Shown: positions 46,326 to 59,558 of the stretch, one piece after another
Position numbering within the stretch: position 1 is the first letter of the stretch
How the letters are laid out: each line of letters begins with the position of its first letter
From: Rhizobiaceae bacterium
Lineage (GTDB): Bacteria > Pseudomonadota > Alphaproteobacteria > Rhizobiales > Rhizobiaceae
Direction: 5' to 3'
Length of the DNA stretch: 64,000 nucleotides
Assembly (NCBI GenBank): GCA_017643495.1
Contig: JAEPNK010000001.1
Span: forward strand, 601,623-665,622
Notes under the pieces: model-generated
What the model was told of the DNA's origin: nothing
Seen by the model: only the letters and a program-made list of their open reading frames with translations
Databases searched by the model: none
Translations under genes and position numbers: made by a program

Positions 46326-47690
46326 ATGACCATGAAAAGCTTGAACCCGGCAACAGGGGAAGAAATCAAGACCTATGAAACGCATGGCGATGCTGAAATA
46401 GAGCAGGCATTGCAGACAGCACATGCCCGCTTTTCGGACTACCGTCTGGTTGGCTTTGAAAAAAAATCCGGCTGGATGAATCAGGCCGCCAGCATTCTCG
46501 AGAACGAGAAGGAAAAATGGGCAGGCCTGCTGACCGAAGAAATGGGTAAAACCATCAAGGCTGCCATTGCTGAGGTTGAGAAATGTGCGTGGGTTTGTCG
46601 GTACTATGCCGACAATGCTGAAGAGATCATGAAAGACAGGGTGATCGAAAGCAGCGCATCCAGGTCCTATGTCAGGCATTTGCCAATTGGACCTGTCCTG
46701 GCTGTCATGCCGTGGAATTTTCCGTTCTGGCAGGTTTTCCGTTTTGCCGCACCGGCCCTCATGGCGGGAAATGTCGGCTTGTTGAAACATGCATCCAATG
46801 TTCCGGGAGCATCGCTTGCAATCGAAGAGATATTTCTCAAGGCAGGTTTCCCCGAAGGATGTTTCCAGTCCCTGCTGATTGGCTCCGGCAAGGTGGAACA
46901 GATACTCAAGGACGACAGGGTCCGTGCTGCAACGCTGACCGGCTCGGAGCCCGCAGGTCGGGCAGTTGCGGCGACCTGTGGTGACAACATAAAGACGACC
47001 GTTCTGGAACTCGGTGGTAGCGACGCATTTATCGTGATGCCATCCTGCGATCTGGATGATGCAGTGGAAAAAGCTGTGACAGGGAGGATACTCAATAACG
47101 GCCAGTCCTGTATCGCTGCAAAGCGGTTCATCATCCATGATGATATTCATGATGAATTCCGCGACCGCATGGTCGAACGATTTGAAAGCCTGAAAGTCGG
47201 AGACCCGAAGGGCGGGGAAACGGATGTCGGGCCCCTTGCATTGGCCCAGATACGGGACGAGCTTGACAAGCAGGTCAGGGATTCCGTCAAGGCAGGCGCC
47301 AGGCTTCTGACGGGCGGCAAGAAGACCGGCGACAAGGGTTATTACTATCAGCCCGGAATCCTGACCGATATTCCGGCAGATGCGCCTGCCTATTCTGACG
47401 AGTTGTTCGGGCCTGTTGCTTCACTCTACAATGTGGATGGTTTGGAAAGCGCAATCAAATTGGCAAATGACACCAGGTTTGGTCTTGGGTCGTCTATCTT
47501 CACAACGGATGAGACCGAAATTGAACTGGCATGCCGTGATCTGGATGCAGGAGCGACATTTGTGAACTCGAATGTGGCGTCTGATCCACGATTGCCATTC
47601 GGTGGCGTGAAGGCTTCCGGATATGGTCGTGAATTGTCCAGTGACGGTTTGCTGGAATTTGTGAACCGCAAGACGGTTTCCATTGCTTGA
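46326..47690 (+). CDS. NAD(P)-dependent aldehyde dehydrogenase (succinate-semialdehyde type)
   Basis: A 454-residue ALDH that oxidises succinate semialdehyde or similar aldehydes. Motifs: MPWNFPFWQVFRFAAPAL, the cofactor segment ATLTGSEPAGRAVAA, the ELGGSDAFIV site of Sad/YneI-type members, catalytic Cys in NNGQSCIAAKRFI, and DELFGPVAS. The ATG at 46326 gives a normal length; the open frame upstream lacks a ribosome site. It stands alone between a terminator and the MscS gene. Confidence 0.92.
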   Translation: MTMKSLNPATGEEIKTYETHGDAEIEQALQTAHARFSDYRLVGFEKKSGWMNQAASILENEKEKWAGLLTEEMGKTIKAAIAEVEKCAWVCRYYADNAEEIMKDRVIESSASRSYVRHLPIGPVLAVMPWNFPFWQVFRFAAPALMAGNVGLLKHASNVPGASLAIEEIFLKAGFPEGCFQSLLIGSGKVEQILKDDRVRAATLTGSEPAGRAVAATCGDNIKTTVLELGGSDAFIVMPSCDLDDAVEKAVTGRILNNGQSCIAAKRFIIHDDIHDEFRDRMVERFESLKVGDPKGGETDVGPLALAQIRDELDKQVRDSVKAGARLLTGGKKTGDKGYYYQPGILTDIPADAPAYSDELFGPVASLYNVDGLESAIKLANDTRFGLGSSIFTTDETEIELACRDLDAGATFVNSNVASDPRLPFGGVKASGYGRELSSDGLLEFVNRKTVSIA

Positions 47691-47770
47691 GTGATCTTGA
47701 GTGATATTGCCGGGAACTCTGCCGGCTTTGCGGTGGAAACTGAAGGAGGGGAAACATAGAAAACGCGATT

Positions 47771-49093
47771 ATGAAATTGCCTGTTATTGCAGAGATAGGC
47801 GCTTTTGTATCGAGCCTCGGTCTCACGGTTGATGACCTGTGGGGTCGCTGGACCCTGGTGCAACTCGCCATACTTCTGGCTGCATTTCTTTTTGCACGCC
47901 TGATTGTTGCCAGAACGGATGAGCCGATCAAAAATCGTCTCCGCAAGCTGGAAGGCCAGCGCGCACTGTTGCGCGTGCTTCTTATATTTCACCGAAGGTT
48001 TCTCTGGTTCCTGATTTCGATCCAGTTGTGGATCGGTTATCTGGTGCTCAGGTCAATAACCTGGCCAAGTCATAGCTACATGATCAAGATCATGGCAGGC
48101 TTGGCGACTGCATGGTTCGTTATCTCGGTTGTTTCGCGGATCATCAAGAACCGGTTTCTGTCACGAATTGTGGCAACCATCGCATGGGCAGTCACCGCAC
48201 TGTACATCCTTGGGCTTTTACCCCGTACACAGGGCGTACTCGACAGCGCTTCCTTTACACTCGGTGAGGCAAGAATTTCAGCTCTTTCAATTCTCAAGAG
48301 TGGTGCCCTTCTGGTGATATTCCTGTGGCTTGCCATGCTGTTTTCGACATTCATCGGCAACCAGATTTCAAGAAATGAGGACATATCGCCGTCCGTAAAG
48401 GTCCTTTTGCAAAAAACCCTGCGGTTTGCGCTTCTGGCCTTCGCGGTAATGATTTCCTTGAGTGTGGTGGGTATTGACTTTACTGCGCTTGCTGTCTTTT
48501 CCGGGGCGGTTGGCATCGGCATCGGTTTGGGCCTCCAGAAAATTGTGTCGAATTTCATTTCAGGCATCATCCTGTTGCTCGACAAGTCAATCAAGCCGGG
48601 AGACGTGATAGAAATAGATACGGTTTCCGGTTCAACTTATGGCTGGGTTCAGACCCTTGGTGCACGCTACACGGCTGTCAGAACGCGTGACGGAACGGAA
48701 ACACTGATACCGAATGAGACATTCATCGATTCCCCTGTCACCAACTGGACACACACCAACAAGGCTGTTCGCCGCAAGCTTCCCGTTGGCGTGTCATATG
48801 ACACAGATGTGGAGCGGGCGATTGAGTTGTGCATTGAAGCCGCGGCAGCAACCAGCCGGGTTTTGAAAGTGCCCGGCCCCGTTTGCCTCGTCAGGGGTTT
48901 TGGCGATTCTTCCGTCGATCTGGAGTTGAGGTTCTGGATCAATGATCCGGAGGGCGGAGTCGCAAATGTTTCCAGCCTGGTTTATCTGGAAATATGGCGG
49001 CGATTCCAGGCAGAAAACATAGAGATTCCTTTCCCTCAACGTGATCTCAATATTCGCTCGTCCGTTCCGTTTGAATTCAAAAAACCGAAATAG
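47771..49093 (+). CDS. Mechanosensitive ion channel, MscS family
   Basis: A 440-residue channel that releases solutes on osmotic downshock. Several N-terminal helices precede the pore helix, with AVFSGAVGIGIGLGLQKIVSNFISGIILLLDKSI (the Ala/Gly-rich TM3, shown in pieces) and then the beta domain with IKPGDVIEI and LIPNETFIDSPV. The ATG at 47771 has its best ribosome site (AAGGAGGGG) 20 bases away, while an in-frame ATA at 47756 is at the ideal distance. It precedes the ZntB gene by 12 bases. Confidence 0.9.
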   Translation: MKLPVIAEIGAFVSSLGLTVDDLWGRWTLVQLAILLAAFLFARLIVARTDEPIKNRLRKLEGQRALLRVLLIFHRRFLWFLISIQLWIGYLVLRSITWPSHSYMIKIMAGLATAWFVISVVSRIIKNRFLSRIVATIAWAVTALYILGLLPRTQGVLDSASFTLGEARISALSILKSGALLVIFLWLAMLFSTFIGNQISRNEDISPSVKVLLQKTLRFALLAFAVMISLSVVGIDFTALAVFSGAVGIGIGLGLQKIVSNFISGIILLLDKSIKPGDVIEIDTVSGSTYGWVQTLGARYTAVRTRDGTETLIPNETFIDSPVTNWTHTNKAVRRKLPVGVSYDTDVERAIELCIEAAAATSRVLKVPGPVCLVRGFGDSSVDLELRFWINDPEGGVANVSSLVYLEIWRRFQAENIEIPFPQRDLNIRSSVPFEFKKPK

Positions 49094-49105
49094 GTCCGTC
49101 ACGCG

Positions 49106-50074
49106 ATGACTGAAAACCTGATTTGCGCTTACGACTTTACCACCAGCGGCAAGGCCGTGCCGCTTGATGAAGGCGGCATTTTCAAGAAACTGCCGAAAGG
49201 AAACTGGAGATGGATTCATCTTCAGCGCCACGGGCCTGATGTGCTTGGCTGGCTGATGGCTGACGACAATATTCCGGAATCGGCAGTTCACCTTTTGCTG
49301 GCAGAGGAGACGCGCCCGACAGTCCACGCCATGGAAAGCGGACACATCATCAATCTCAGGGGGGTAAACCTGAACCCGGATGCAGCCCCGGAAGACATGG
49401 TGGCTGTCCGTATATGGGTGGAAAAAGACCGCATCATAACACTGAGGAAACCCCGGATTGTCGCTGTTCAAGCCATTCGCGAGCTTTGCGAAGCAGGTGA
49501 GCCACCTGATTCCATTGGCGATTTTTTGTCACAACTGGTTGGCGGCCTGATTGAACGCATGGATCCCGTCATCGCAAATCTGGATGATAGGCTTGATAGT
49601 CTGGAGGAAACGGAGCTTGAAGAAGCCTCAAATAAACACCGGAACAGACTTGGACATTTGCGCCGGCAGGCAATCGCGCTAAAGCGGTTTCTCTCGCCCC
49701 AGCGCGATGCGCTTTCCAAACTATCCATGCTGAAAGTGTCCTGGTTGTTGCCCGAGCATGTCCAGGCAATTCATGAAGCACATGACCATACTTCCCGCAT
49801 GGTGGAGGCGCTGGACGCGATACGTGAGAGGGCAGGCCTGTTGCACGAGGAATTTTCGAGCCAGATGGCCGAAAAGAACAACCGCAACAGTTACGTGCTG
49901 GCAGTCATTGCAGCAATTTTCCTGCCACTCGGGTTTCTTACAGGACTGCTTGGCATCAATGTTGGCGGGGTGCCGGGTGTTGACAGCCCGTGGGGCTTTG
50001 CTGCCGTAACCCTGCTGGTCATTGTTCTCGGTATTGCCGAGTTTGCGGTTTTGCGCTGGATGCGCTGGATATGA
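49106..50074 (+). CDS. Zinc/magnesium transporter, ZntB/CorA family
   Basis: A 322-residue CorA-fold protein: cytoplasmic domain, coiled helix (VHLLLAEETRP, RNRLGHLRRQAIALKRFLSPQRDALSKL), then TM1 (IAAIFLPLGFLTGLLGINVGGVPG) with GIN in place of the GMN motif, which fits ZntB, and TM2 (FAAVTLLVIVLGIAEFAVL). It may export Zn2+ or move other divalent ions. Likely co-transcribed with the MscS gene. Confidence 0.88.
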   Translation: MTENLICAYDFTTSGKAVPLDEGGIFKKLPKGNWRWIHLQRHGPDVLGWLMADDNIPESAVHLLLAEETRPTVHAMESGHIINLRGVNLNPDAAPEDMVAVRIWVEKDRIITLRKPRIVAVQAIRELCEAGEPPDSIGDFLSQLVGGLIERMDPVIANLDDRLDSLEETELEEASNKHRNRLGHLRRQAIALKRFLSPQRDALSKLSMLKVSWLLPEHVQAIHEAHDHTSRMVEALDAIRERAGLLHEEFSSQMAEKNNRNSYVLAVIAAIFLPLGFLTGLLGINVGGVPGVDSPWGFAAVTLLVIVLGIAEFAVLRWMRWI

Positions 50075-50108
50075 GCCGGCGGCCCGCCGATATTCGGGCA
50101 AGCAAGGC

Positions 50109-50894
50109 TTATTGTTGAGTGTGCGTACTCACCCATTCGCGCCACTGGTGGGGCGAGCCTGCAAAGACATTGATATCTGTATCGCCGGTAATGCCAGGTA
50201 CCTGTCCCGTTCCGGTATATTGCCAGAACGTCCACTTTTGGCTTGGATAAACTTCCGATGGGTGACCTGCCACGGAACGCAGCCAGAATTGAATTCCCTT
50301 GACCCGGTCAAGCTGGTTGTCCTGATAAAAATCAACCGTGGTGTAGACAATGGGTTTCTTCCGGTAGTGGGTTTGCACGCGATTCAGGAATTCAACCATC
50401 TCCTTCCTTACCTCGATTGGAGAAGGTTTGCGCTTGCAGGTCTTTGACTGGTGGTTCCATTCCATGTCGAGCACCGGAGGCAATGATTTGGGGTCTTTCG
50501 GAACGTTGCGGATAAACCAGCGGGCCTGTTCTTGGGGTGTGCGGCAGAAATAATAGAAATGATAGGCGCCGCGCGGAACACCGGCCTTTCCGGCATTTTC
50601 CCAGTTTTGGGCGAATCTCACATCGGTGTGGTCGCCACCTTCCGTAGCCTTGATGAAGGCAAATGCCACCCCGCCGCGTTTTGTGGTTTTCCAGTCGATT
50701 TCGCCCTGGTACTTGGAAACGTCGATACCGTGGACAGGATATTGCCACGGTGTGCGACTCGGCCATTTCACTGGGTCTGAATCCCCGAATTTCGGATTTT
50801 GCACGGCAAGGTTTACATCAAGTACAGATGTTGGTGATGACGCAGTGCAAGCGCCAAGAATAGCGGCAACAGTCAAAAAAACCAAAATACGCAA
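50109..50894 (-). CDS. GH25 lysozyme-like lipoprotein
   Basis: A 261-residue protein with lipobox LGAC (Cys16) and the glycoside hydrolase 25 fold: GIDVSKYQGEIDW, FIKATEGGDHTDVRF, GAYHFYYF, LDMEWN (catalytic Asp/Glu), WTFWQYTGTG and DTDINVFAG. It would hydrolyse peptidoglycan. Converges with zntB. Confidence 0.93.
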   Translation of the reverse strand: MRILVFLTVAAILGACTASSPTSVLDVNLAVQNPKFGDSDPVKWPSRTPWQYPVHGIDVSKYQGEIDWKTTKRGGVAFAFIKATEGGDHTDVRFAQNWENAGKAGVPRGAYHFYYFCRTPQEQARWFIRNVPKDPKSLPPVLDMEWNHQSKTCKRKPSPIEVRKEMVEFLNRVQTHYRKKPIVYTTVDFYQDNQLDRVKGIQFWLRSVAGHPSEVYPSQKWTFWQYTGTGQVPGITGDTDINVFAGSPHQWREWVSTHTQQ

Positions 50895-51183
50895 GGCTTT
50901 ATCTCTTCTTGTTGGGTATTTTCACCGGCACAGGAACACGCGTGCTTGATGAACCTTTCAAAGATAAACATAGTCTTACTGAAACCCTTATAAATCTTTA
51001 ACGGCTGATAGTCATCTCTTAAGTTTTTCGCCCGTTTCCGCATTGTTTTGCCAAATCACAGGAGCGCGCGTCCGCATTTTTTGTCGTGCAGGCAGCATCG
51101 CTGCTCTCTGCCAACAGAAAGCAGTGCCCGATTGTTGGAATCATCTGGATAGCAATGGCAGGACAGGCACCGGCATGGCCGGA
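50895..51183. other. Gap between GH25 and lepA
   Basis: The 289 bases hold no convincing gene. The only frame, on the minus strand, lies partly inside lepA. Near 50990 a T/A-rich stretch could be the promoter of the GH25 gene. I see no hairpin or repeat. Confidence 0.5.
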
Positions 51184-53034
51184 TCAGTCGTTGTCGCCCA
51201 TTCTCAATGCCTGAATGAAGGCTTCCTGCGGGATTTCCACACGGCCAAACTGGCGCATCCGCTTCTTGCCTGCTTTCTGTTTGTCGAGCAGTTTGCGTTT
51301 GCGGGAAGCATCGCCACCATAACATTTCGCAGTCACGTCCTTGCGCATTGCCGAGATGGTTTCTCGCGCAATCACCTTGCCGCCAATGGCCGCCTGCACT
51401 GGAATCTTGAAGAGATGGCGGGGAATAAGCTCCTTGAGTTTTTCCACCATTACCCGCCCGCGGCGCTCTGCCTGTGACCGGTGCACCAGCATCGACAGTG
51501 CATCCACCGGTTCCTCGTTGACGAGTATGGACATTTTTACAAGGTCTCCGGCCCTGTTGTCCGTAATCTGGTAATCAAAACTTGCATAACCACGTGAAAT
51601 GGATTTGAGGCGGTCGTAAAAGTCGAACACCACTTCGTTAAGGGGCAGCTCATACACCAGCATGGCACGAGCCCCGACATAGGTTAGTTCCGTCTGGATG
51701 CCGCGCCGTTCCTGGCAAAGCTTGAGGATGGGCCCAAGATGTTCATCCGGGGTCAGGATTGTGGCCTTGATCCACGGTTCACGGATTTCCTCTATGCTGA
51801 CCACGTCAGGCATGTCGGCCGGATTGTGCAGCTGAACAGTTTCGCCGGATTTGAGGTCGAGTTCGTAAACAACGCTTGGTGCCGTAGCGATCAGGTCGAG
51901 GTCAAATTCGCGCTCAAGGCGTTCCTGGATAATTTCCAGATGAAGCAATCCCAGGAAACCGCACCGAAATCCGAAACCCAATGCAGCAGACGTTTCCATC
52001 TCGAAGGAAAAGCTTGCATCATTCAGCCGCAACTTTCCCATTGCAGTGCGCAGGTCTTCAAAGTCTGCCGCGTCAACAGGAAAGAGACCACAAAAAACCA
52101 CAGGCTGCGCCGGTTTGAAGCCCGGCAGGGCTTTTTGTGTGGGCCGTTTGTCTTCGGTGATTGTGTCGCCAACCCGTGTGTCTGCAACTTCCTTGATCGA
52201 TGCAGTAATAAAGCCGATTTCACCCGGCCCGAGTTCGTCGACCGCGATCATTTTCGGTGTCATGACGCCGACACGGTCAATCAGGTATTTGGCACCGGTT
52301 CCCATCATCTTGATGGTCTGTCCCTTTTTCAGGACACCATCAATCACGCGAACCAGAACGATCACTCCGAGGTAGGTGTCGTACCAACTGTCCACCAGCA
52401 ATGCCTTGAGCGGCTCGTCAATCTCCCCTTCCGGTGGAGCGGGCAATTCGTGTACGATCGCCTCAAGCACGTCACGTATGCCCTGTCCTGTCTTGGCAGA
52501 AACCTCGTGTGCATTGCTGGCGTCCAGACCGATCACTTCCTCGATCTGCGCCTTGATCCGTTCAGGCTCGGCCGCAGGCAGGTCAATCTTGTTGAGTACC
52601 GGCACAATCTCGTGATCATTGTCAATTGCCTGATAGACATTTGCGAGGGTCTGCGCTTCGACACCCTGGCTTGCGTCCACGACGAGCAAGGAACCTTCAC
52701 AGGCTGACAGGGAACGCGATACTTCATACGCGAAATCAACGTGGCCCGGTGTATCAATCAGGTTGAGAACATATGTGTTGCCGTCTTTCGCAATGTAGTG
52801 AAGCCGGACGGTCTGGGCCTTGATCGTGATACCGCGCTCGCGCTCGATATCCATGTTGTCGAGCACTTGCTCGGTCATGTCCCTTTCAGCAAGGCCGCCG
52901 GTTTCCTGGATCAAACGGTCGGCAAGCGTCGATTTCCCGTGGTCGATATGTGCAACAATCGAAAAATTCCGAATATTGCCGCGACCGGGATAGCTCTCGT
53001 GTGCGAGTGAGGATTCCTGAGCATTTTCATTCAT
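51184..53034 (-). CDS. lepA: Elongation factor 4 (LepA)
   Basis: A 616-residue translational GTPase that back-translocates ribosomes. Motifs: [14 protein letters not shown] (G1), ITIKAQTV (G2), DTPGHVDF (G3), NKIDLPAA (G4), SAKTGQG (G5), and the C-terminal LepA domain with [18 protein letters not shown]. Normal length, complete. Upstream gap holds no other gene. Confidence 0.98.
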   Translation of the reverse strand: MNENAQESSLAHESYPGRGNIRNFSIVAHIDHGKSTLADRLIQETGGLAERDMTEQVLDNMDIERERGITIKAQTVRLHYIAKDGNTYVLNLIDTPGHVDFAYEVSRSLSACEGSLLVVDASQGVEAQTLANVYQAIDNDHEIVPVLNKIDLPAAEPERIKAQIEEVIGLDASNAHEVSAKTGQGIRDVLEAIVHELPAPPEGEIDEPLKALLVDSWYDTYLGVIVLVRVIDGVLKKGQTIKMMGTGAKYLIDRVGVMTPKMIAVDELGPGEIGFITASIKEVADTRVGDTITEDKRPTQKALPGFKPAQPVVFCGLFPVDAADFEDLRTAMGKLRLNDASFSFEMETSAALGFGFRCGFLGLLHLEIIQERLEREFDLDLIATAPSVVYELDLKSGETVQLHNPADMPDVVSIEEIREPWIKATILTPDEHLGPILKLCQERRGIQTELTYVGARAMLVYELPLNEVVFDFYDRLKSISRGYASFDYQITDNRAGDLVKMSILVNEEPVDALSMLVHRSQAERRGRVMVEKLKELIPRHLFKIPVQAAIGGKVIARETISAMRKDVTAKCYGGDASRKRKLLDKQKAGKKRMRQFGRVEIPQEAFIQALRMGDND

Positions 53035-53156
53035 GAAGTGTCACATATCACCAATCCCGGATAATGCAACGGAAACCGTAATCGGTTGTCATCTTCATGA
53101 TCATGGCAATGAAATCGTCAGGGTCTTTGCAAGGCTTGCCCGGACTTTTATGGACA

Positions 53157-54746
53157 TCAGGCTGAAAGTTTTCGGGCAGTATGCAGTGTTTCTTCCGTTT
53201 CAATGCCCGTGTCAGTATTTTCCTGTTTCTGTATTGCGGGCGCCAGGGAGTACTTGCTTGAGAGTTCCGTCATGGTAAGCGGCTTCGAGAAATAGAACCC
53301 CTGAAGTTCTGCTCCGGCATTGTCGCGCAGACGAACCAGCTGGTCTGCCCGTTCTATGCCCTCAACAGTCACGCGACTGCAGAAAGCGCTTGCAAGCGTG
53401 ATCATGCTTGCCACGATCTGTTCGCCGTTCTTGACACATGCAGTCCGCTTTATCAGTGAGTGGTCGAGTTTGATGCTGTCCAGTTTGAAAGGTTCAAGAT
53501 ACATCGGGTTGGATTGGCCTGTTCCAAAATCGCCCAAGGCTATACTGATTCCCCTCTCGCGCAATTGGTCAAACTTCCTGCGCACGTCGCGGGCATGCTG
53601 TTCGAGAAGTGCAAGTGGTATCTCAAATTCAAGCCTGTACGACGGAAACCCGGTTCTGGAGAGGATTGAATCAACACCGCACAGAAAATCATCCCTCATG
53701 AAGTGGTTCTCACCAATGTTGACTGCCAGCCGTATGTCCGGAATTTCAGCAACTTCGGTGCAAGCCTTTTCAAGAACAAAACTGCCGATTTTCTCCATTA
53801 TGTTGAGCTCTTCTGCGATTGGCAGAAAGTCACAAGGTGCAACGTCACCAAGTTCGTCATCACACCAGCGTATAAGCGCTTCCACGGCAACAACCCGTCC
53901 GTGAACATTGTCAAAAATCGGATGGTAACGAAGAGAAAGCTTCCCCTCTTCAACCGCATTGAGCAGCCGCAATTCAAGTACCCGTTGCTTGCGGATGGTT
54001 TCCGCCATCTTCGGGTCGAAGCGGACCAGGCAGTTTCTCCCCCTTTCCTTTGATCGAAGCAGGGCAAAATCTGCCATCCGCATGGCGGATGCGGCATCCG
54101 GTACATCCTTTGCAATCATGACAGAGCCGATTGATACGCTTGTTCTGATGTGGCGGTTGCCATAGTGGAATGGAGTCTTCATCAGGCCGAGAATGCGGTC
54201 GCCGACAATCGCTATCTGGGCTTCATCACGTATATTCCGAAGCATGATGAAAAATTCATCACCGGCAATCCGGCAGACAACATCCTGACGGCGCACAGCA
54301 GATTTTATCCGCTCACTGAACATCCTGATAATGGCGTCACCGGCTTCATGCCCATAGGAATCATTGATCACCTTGAAGCGGTCCAGATCAAGCGCAAGAA
54401 GCGCCAGCTTCTGCTTATTGTGCTTTGCGGAGCTGATTCCGCCATCTACCAGACGTTTGAATTCCCTGCGGTTTATCAGGCCGGTCAGATCGTCAGTGCA
54501 GGCAAGCTTGCGGGCCTTTTTCATCTCCGAATACATTCGGGCAGTTACCAGTCCGGCAAGGGAAACAATGCAAATTACCAACGGAACAGACGGAGAAACA
54601 ACAGTATGGGTGCCTGCATCATGGAAACCGGGCAGCCAGTTGACATGCAACAGTGCGGAGCCGAGTCCCAAAACAATTGCAGGCAGTGCGATCCAGCTGA
54701 ACAGAGGCCAGGGATTTAGTTTCCTGAGGAACCATTTTCGCATCAT
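53157..54746 (-). CDS. GGDEF–EAL protein, degenerate, membrane-bound
   Basis: A 529-residue protein. Two TM helices (about 14-34, 52-70), then GGDEF domain with the active-site motif AGDEF (RIAGDEFFIML) and an EAL domain (about 280-520). The EAL signature is VVAVEALIRW, but the DDFGTG motif reads GDFGTG, so one metal-binding Asp is missing; GFYFSKP remains. The diguanylate cyclase part may be active (AGDEF functions in some members), while the phosphodiesterase is doubtful. ATG at 54746. Confidence 0.88.
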   Translation of the reverse strand: MMRKWFLRKLNPWPLFSWIALPAIVLGLGSALLHVNWLPGFHDAGTHTVVSPSVPLVICIVSLAGLVTARMYSEMKKARKLACTDDLTGLINRREFKRLVDGGISSAKHNKQKLALLALDLDRFKVINDSYGHEAGDAIIRMFSERIKSAVRRQDVVCRIAGDEFFIMLRNIRDEAQIAIVGDRILGLMKTPFHYGNRHIRTSVSIGSVMIAKDVPDAASAMRMADFALLRSKERGRNCLVRFDPKMAETIRKQRVLELRLLNAVEEGKLSLRYHPIFDNVHGRVVAVEALIRWCDDELGDVAPCDFLPIAEELNIMEKIGSFVLEKACTEVAEIPDIRLAVNIGENHFMRDDFLCGVDSILSRTGFPSYRLEFEIPLALLEQHARDVRRKFDQLRERGISIALGDFGTGQSNPMYLEPFKLDSIKLDHSLIKRTACVKNGEQIVASMITLASAFCSRVTVEGIERADQLVRLRDNAGAELQGFYFSKPLTMTELSSKYSLAPAIQKQENTDTGIETEETLHTARKLSA

Positions 54747-54901
54747 TGTTTTTCCGGGGTCGTTTAACTGGCCGGAACCTAGAGGAAAAAATCTCAACAA
54801 TGGGCGAAGCGAATGGCTAAAATTTTAGCCGAATCGACTGGCCAAGGATGAAGTGTCTGAACCCTATGGAGAAAAAATTTTAACGCTGTTTGCAGTCAGT
54901 A

Positions 54902-57397
<2,496 letters not shown>

Positions 57398-57561
57398 TCA
57401 GCATCTGGCGATCACCCTGAGATATAAGGCTTTTGGACCCGGATTCCAAACCGTTGCCCCGGTTATCCAAAGATGCAGGCCCGATGCTTTCCGGTGCCCT
57501 GCCATGGACGTAATGCTTGCGGATAACTAGATGTAGAATACGTCATCCACGGAGGCTTGTC

Positions 57562-58935
57562 ATGGATAGTGCCCCAGCCCCTTTTGTACCACCGGCACCA
57601 TCGCCCAGAACCGTTCCCCCAAACCTCCTCAAGATGTTCTGGATTGTCTACAACAATCCGATCGAGCTTTGGGGTGAACCATCATACACACTGCCATATG
57701 TCTATGTAAGGCCCGGCATTGGTGGCCCCCTGTTGGTGGCAAACGACCCTTCGCTGATCCGTCACATCCTTGTCGAGAAGCAGAAATCATTCAAGCTCGC
57801 CCGCGTGCGCCAGCTGGTTTTGAAGCCGATTCTTGATGATGGCCTGCTGACAGCAGAAAACCCTGTCTGGAAGAGGTCACGCAAGGCAATGGCGCCGGTT
57901 TTTACACCAAGGCACATCAACGGATTTGCAGATGCCATGTTGCGAAAGACACACGAGTTTGCAGACCGTTATGACAGGCGTTCGGGATCTTTTGATGTGG
58001 CGCAGGACATGACCGAACTGACATTCGAAATTCTGGCCGAAACACTTTTCTCTGGCCAGATTGCCGGTGACCCGCAGGAATTTGGTGAAAAGGTGGAGCA
58101 TCTATTCGAGACGGTTGCCCGAGTAGATCCTTTTGACATCCTTCACTTTCCCGAATGGGTTCCGCGTTACTCCCGCGTACGTGGCCGCAGGACATTGCAG
58201 TATTTTTTCAACATTGTCCGCGAAACCGTCGACATGAGAAAGGCCATGATGGAGAAGGGCAAGGAGGTGCCTGATGATTTCCTTACCTTGCTGTTGAGCC
58301 TTGAAGGACCTGAAGGACTTTCGCGGAAGGAAATCGATGACAATGTGATCACTTTCTTCGGTGCCGGATATGAGACAACTGCCAGGGCACTTGGCTGGAC
58401 ACTTTATCTTCTGGCAAAGGCGCCTCACGAGAGGGCAAAGGTTGAGGAAGAGGTCAGGCGGGTAACATCTTCCGTCTCCAATCCTGCGCAATGGATTGAT
58501 GCGATGCCGTACACAAGGGCCTGTTTTGAAGAGGCAATGCGCCTCTACCCGCCCGCTCCGACCCTGTCGCGGGAAGCCGTTGAGGATACCGAGTGGCAGG
58601 GCGTGACCATTACCAAGGGCACTCAGGCCATGATCATGCCCTGGACATTGCACAGGCACCGGGAGTTTTGGGAGCAGCCTGATGCATTTATGCCGTCAAG
58701 GTTTTTGCCCGGCAATCGCGAGCAGATAGAAAAGTACCAGTATCTGCCGTTTGGTGCAGGACCGCGCATTTGTATTGGTGCCAGCTTTGCCCTTCAGGAA
58801 GCAATGATCGCACTCGGTGTCCTGCTTTCACGCTTCCGCTTTGACATGGCCGAGGGAGCACCGGAGCCCTGGCCGGTCCAGAAACTGACAACTCAGCCTA
58901 AAGGCGGGTTGCATATGGTCGCAACAAGATTGTAA
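57562..58935 (+). CDS. Cytochrome P450
   Basis: A 457-residue P450 from the ATG at 57562 behind GGAGG. Markers: I-helix FFGAGYETTARALGW, K-helix ExxR in EEAMRLYPPAP, and the heme-binding loop FGAGPRICIGASFALQEAM with the Cys ligand. It may hydroxylate fatty acids or terpenoids; no redox partner is adjacent. Confidence 0.93.
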   Translation: MDSAPAPFVPPAPSPRTVPPNLLKMFWIVYNNPIELWGEPSYTLPYVYVRPGIGGPLLVANDPSLIRHILVEKQKSFKLARVRQLVLKPILDDGLLTAENPVWKRSRKAMAPVFTPRHINGFADAMLRKTHEFADRYDRRSGSFDVAQDMTELTFEILAETLFSGQIAGDPQEFGEKVEHLFETVARVDPFDILHFPEWVPRYSRVRGRRTLQYFFNIVRETVDMRKAMMEKGKEVPDDFLTLLLSLEGPEGLSRKEIDDNVITFFGAGYETTARALGWTLYLLAKAPHERAKVEEEVRRVTSSVSNPAQWIDAMPYTRACFEEAMRLYPPAPTLSREAVEDTEWQGVTITKGTQAMIMPWTLHRHREFWEQPDAFMPSRFLPGNREQIEKYQYLPFGAGPRICIGASFALQEAMIALGVLLSRFRFDMAEGAPEPWPVQKLTTQPKGGLHMVATRL

Positions 58936-58977
58936 GAGGACGAAACTTCCTCCTCCCATCCTCCCGAAGGAACAGAC

Positions 58978-59499
58978 ATGCGTATCGATGCAATCAAGAT
59001 TGGCGACAATCCGCCAGAAGACATAAATGTGATTGTCGAAGTGCCCTATGGCGGTGAGCCGGTCAAATATGAAATGGACAAGGAAGCCGGCACCATGGTG
59101 GTTGACCGTATCCTTTACACGTCCATGCGCTATCCGGGAAATTACGGCTTTGTACCGCACACAATTTCCGATGATGGCGACCCGATTGATGTGCTGATTG
59201 CCAACAAGCGCCAGATTCTTCCCGGTTCCGTAATGAATTGCAGGCCGGTTGGCATTTTGCACATGACGGATGAAGCGGGCGGTGACGAGAAAATCATAGC
59301 GGTTCCTTCACCGCATATTTCCGCCATGTACAAGGATGTCCATACAATGGATGACCTGCCAAAGCTTCTGGTCGACCAGATTGCCCATTTCTTCGAGCGC
59401 TACAAGGATCTTGAAGGTGGCAAATGGGTGAAGATCGAGGGCTTCGGTGGCGCAGAAGAAGCCCGTGAAGCCATAAGCAAGGCAATCAGGGCCGCATAG
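58978..59499 (+). CDS. ppa: Inorganic pyrophosphatase
   Basis: A 173-residue soluble family I pyrophosphatase. Landmarks: [48 protein letters not shown] and [16 protein letters not shown]. Normal length. AAGGA lies before the ATG. 42 bases after the P450. Confidence 0.97.
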   Translation: MRIDAIKIGDNPPEDINVIVEVPYGGEPVKYEMDKEAGTMVVDRILYTSMRYPGNYGFVPHTISDDGDPIDVLIANKRQILPGSVMNCRPVGILHMTDEAGGDEKIIAVPSPHISAMYKDVHTMDDLPKLLVDQIAHFFERYKDLEGGKWVKIEGFGGAEEAREAISKAIRAA

Positions 59500-59521
59500 C
59501 GAAACCTGCCACAGAGTCCGA

Positions 59522-59541
59522 GGCCGGCCATCAAGCCGGCC
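59522..59541. terminator. Hairpin between convergent ppa and gshB
   Basis: GGCCGGC and GCCGGCC form a stem around CATCAA, without a clear T-run. A possible bidirectional pause or terminator. Confidence 0.5.
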
Positions 59542-59558
59542 CTCTGGACTGGTTAAGG

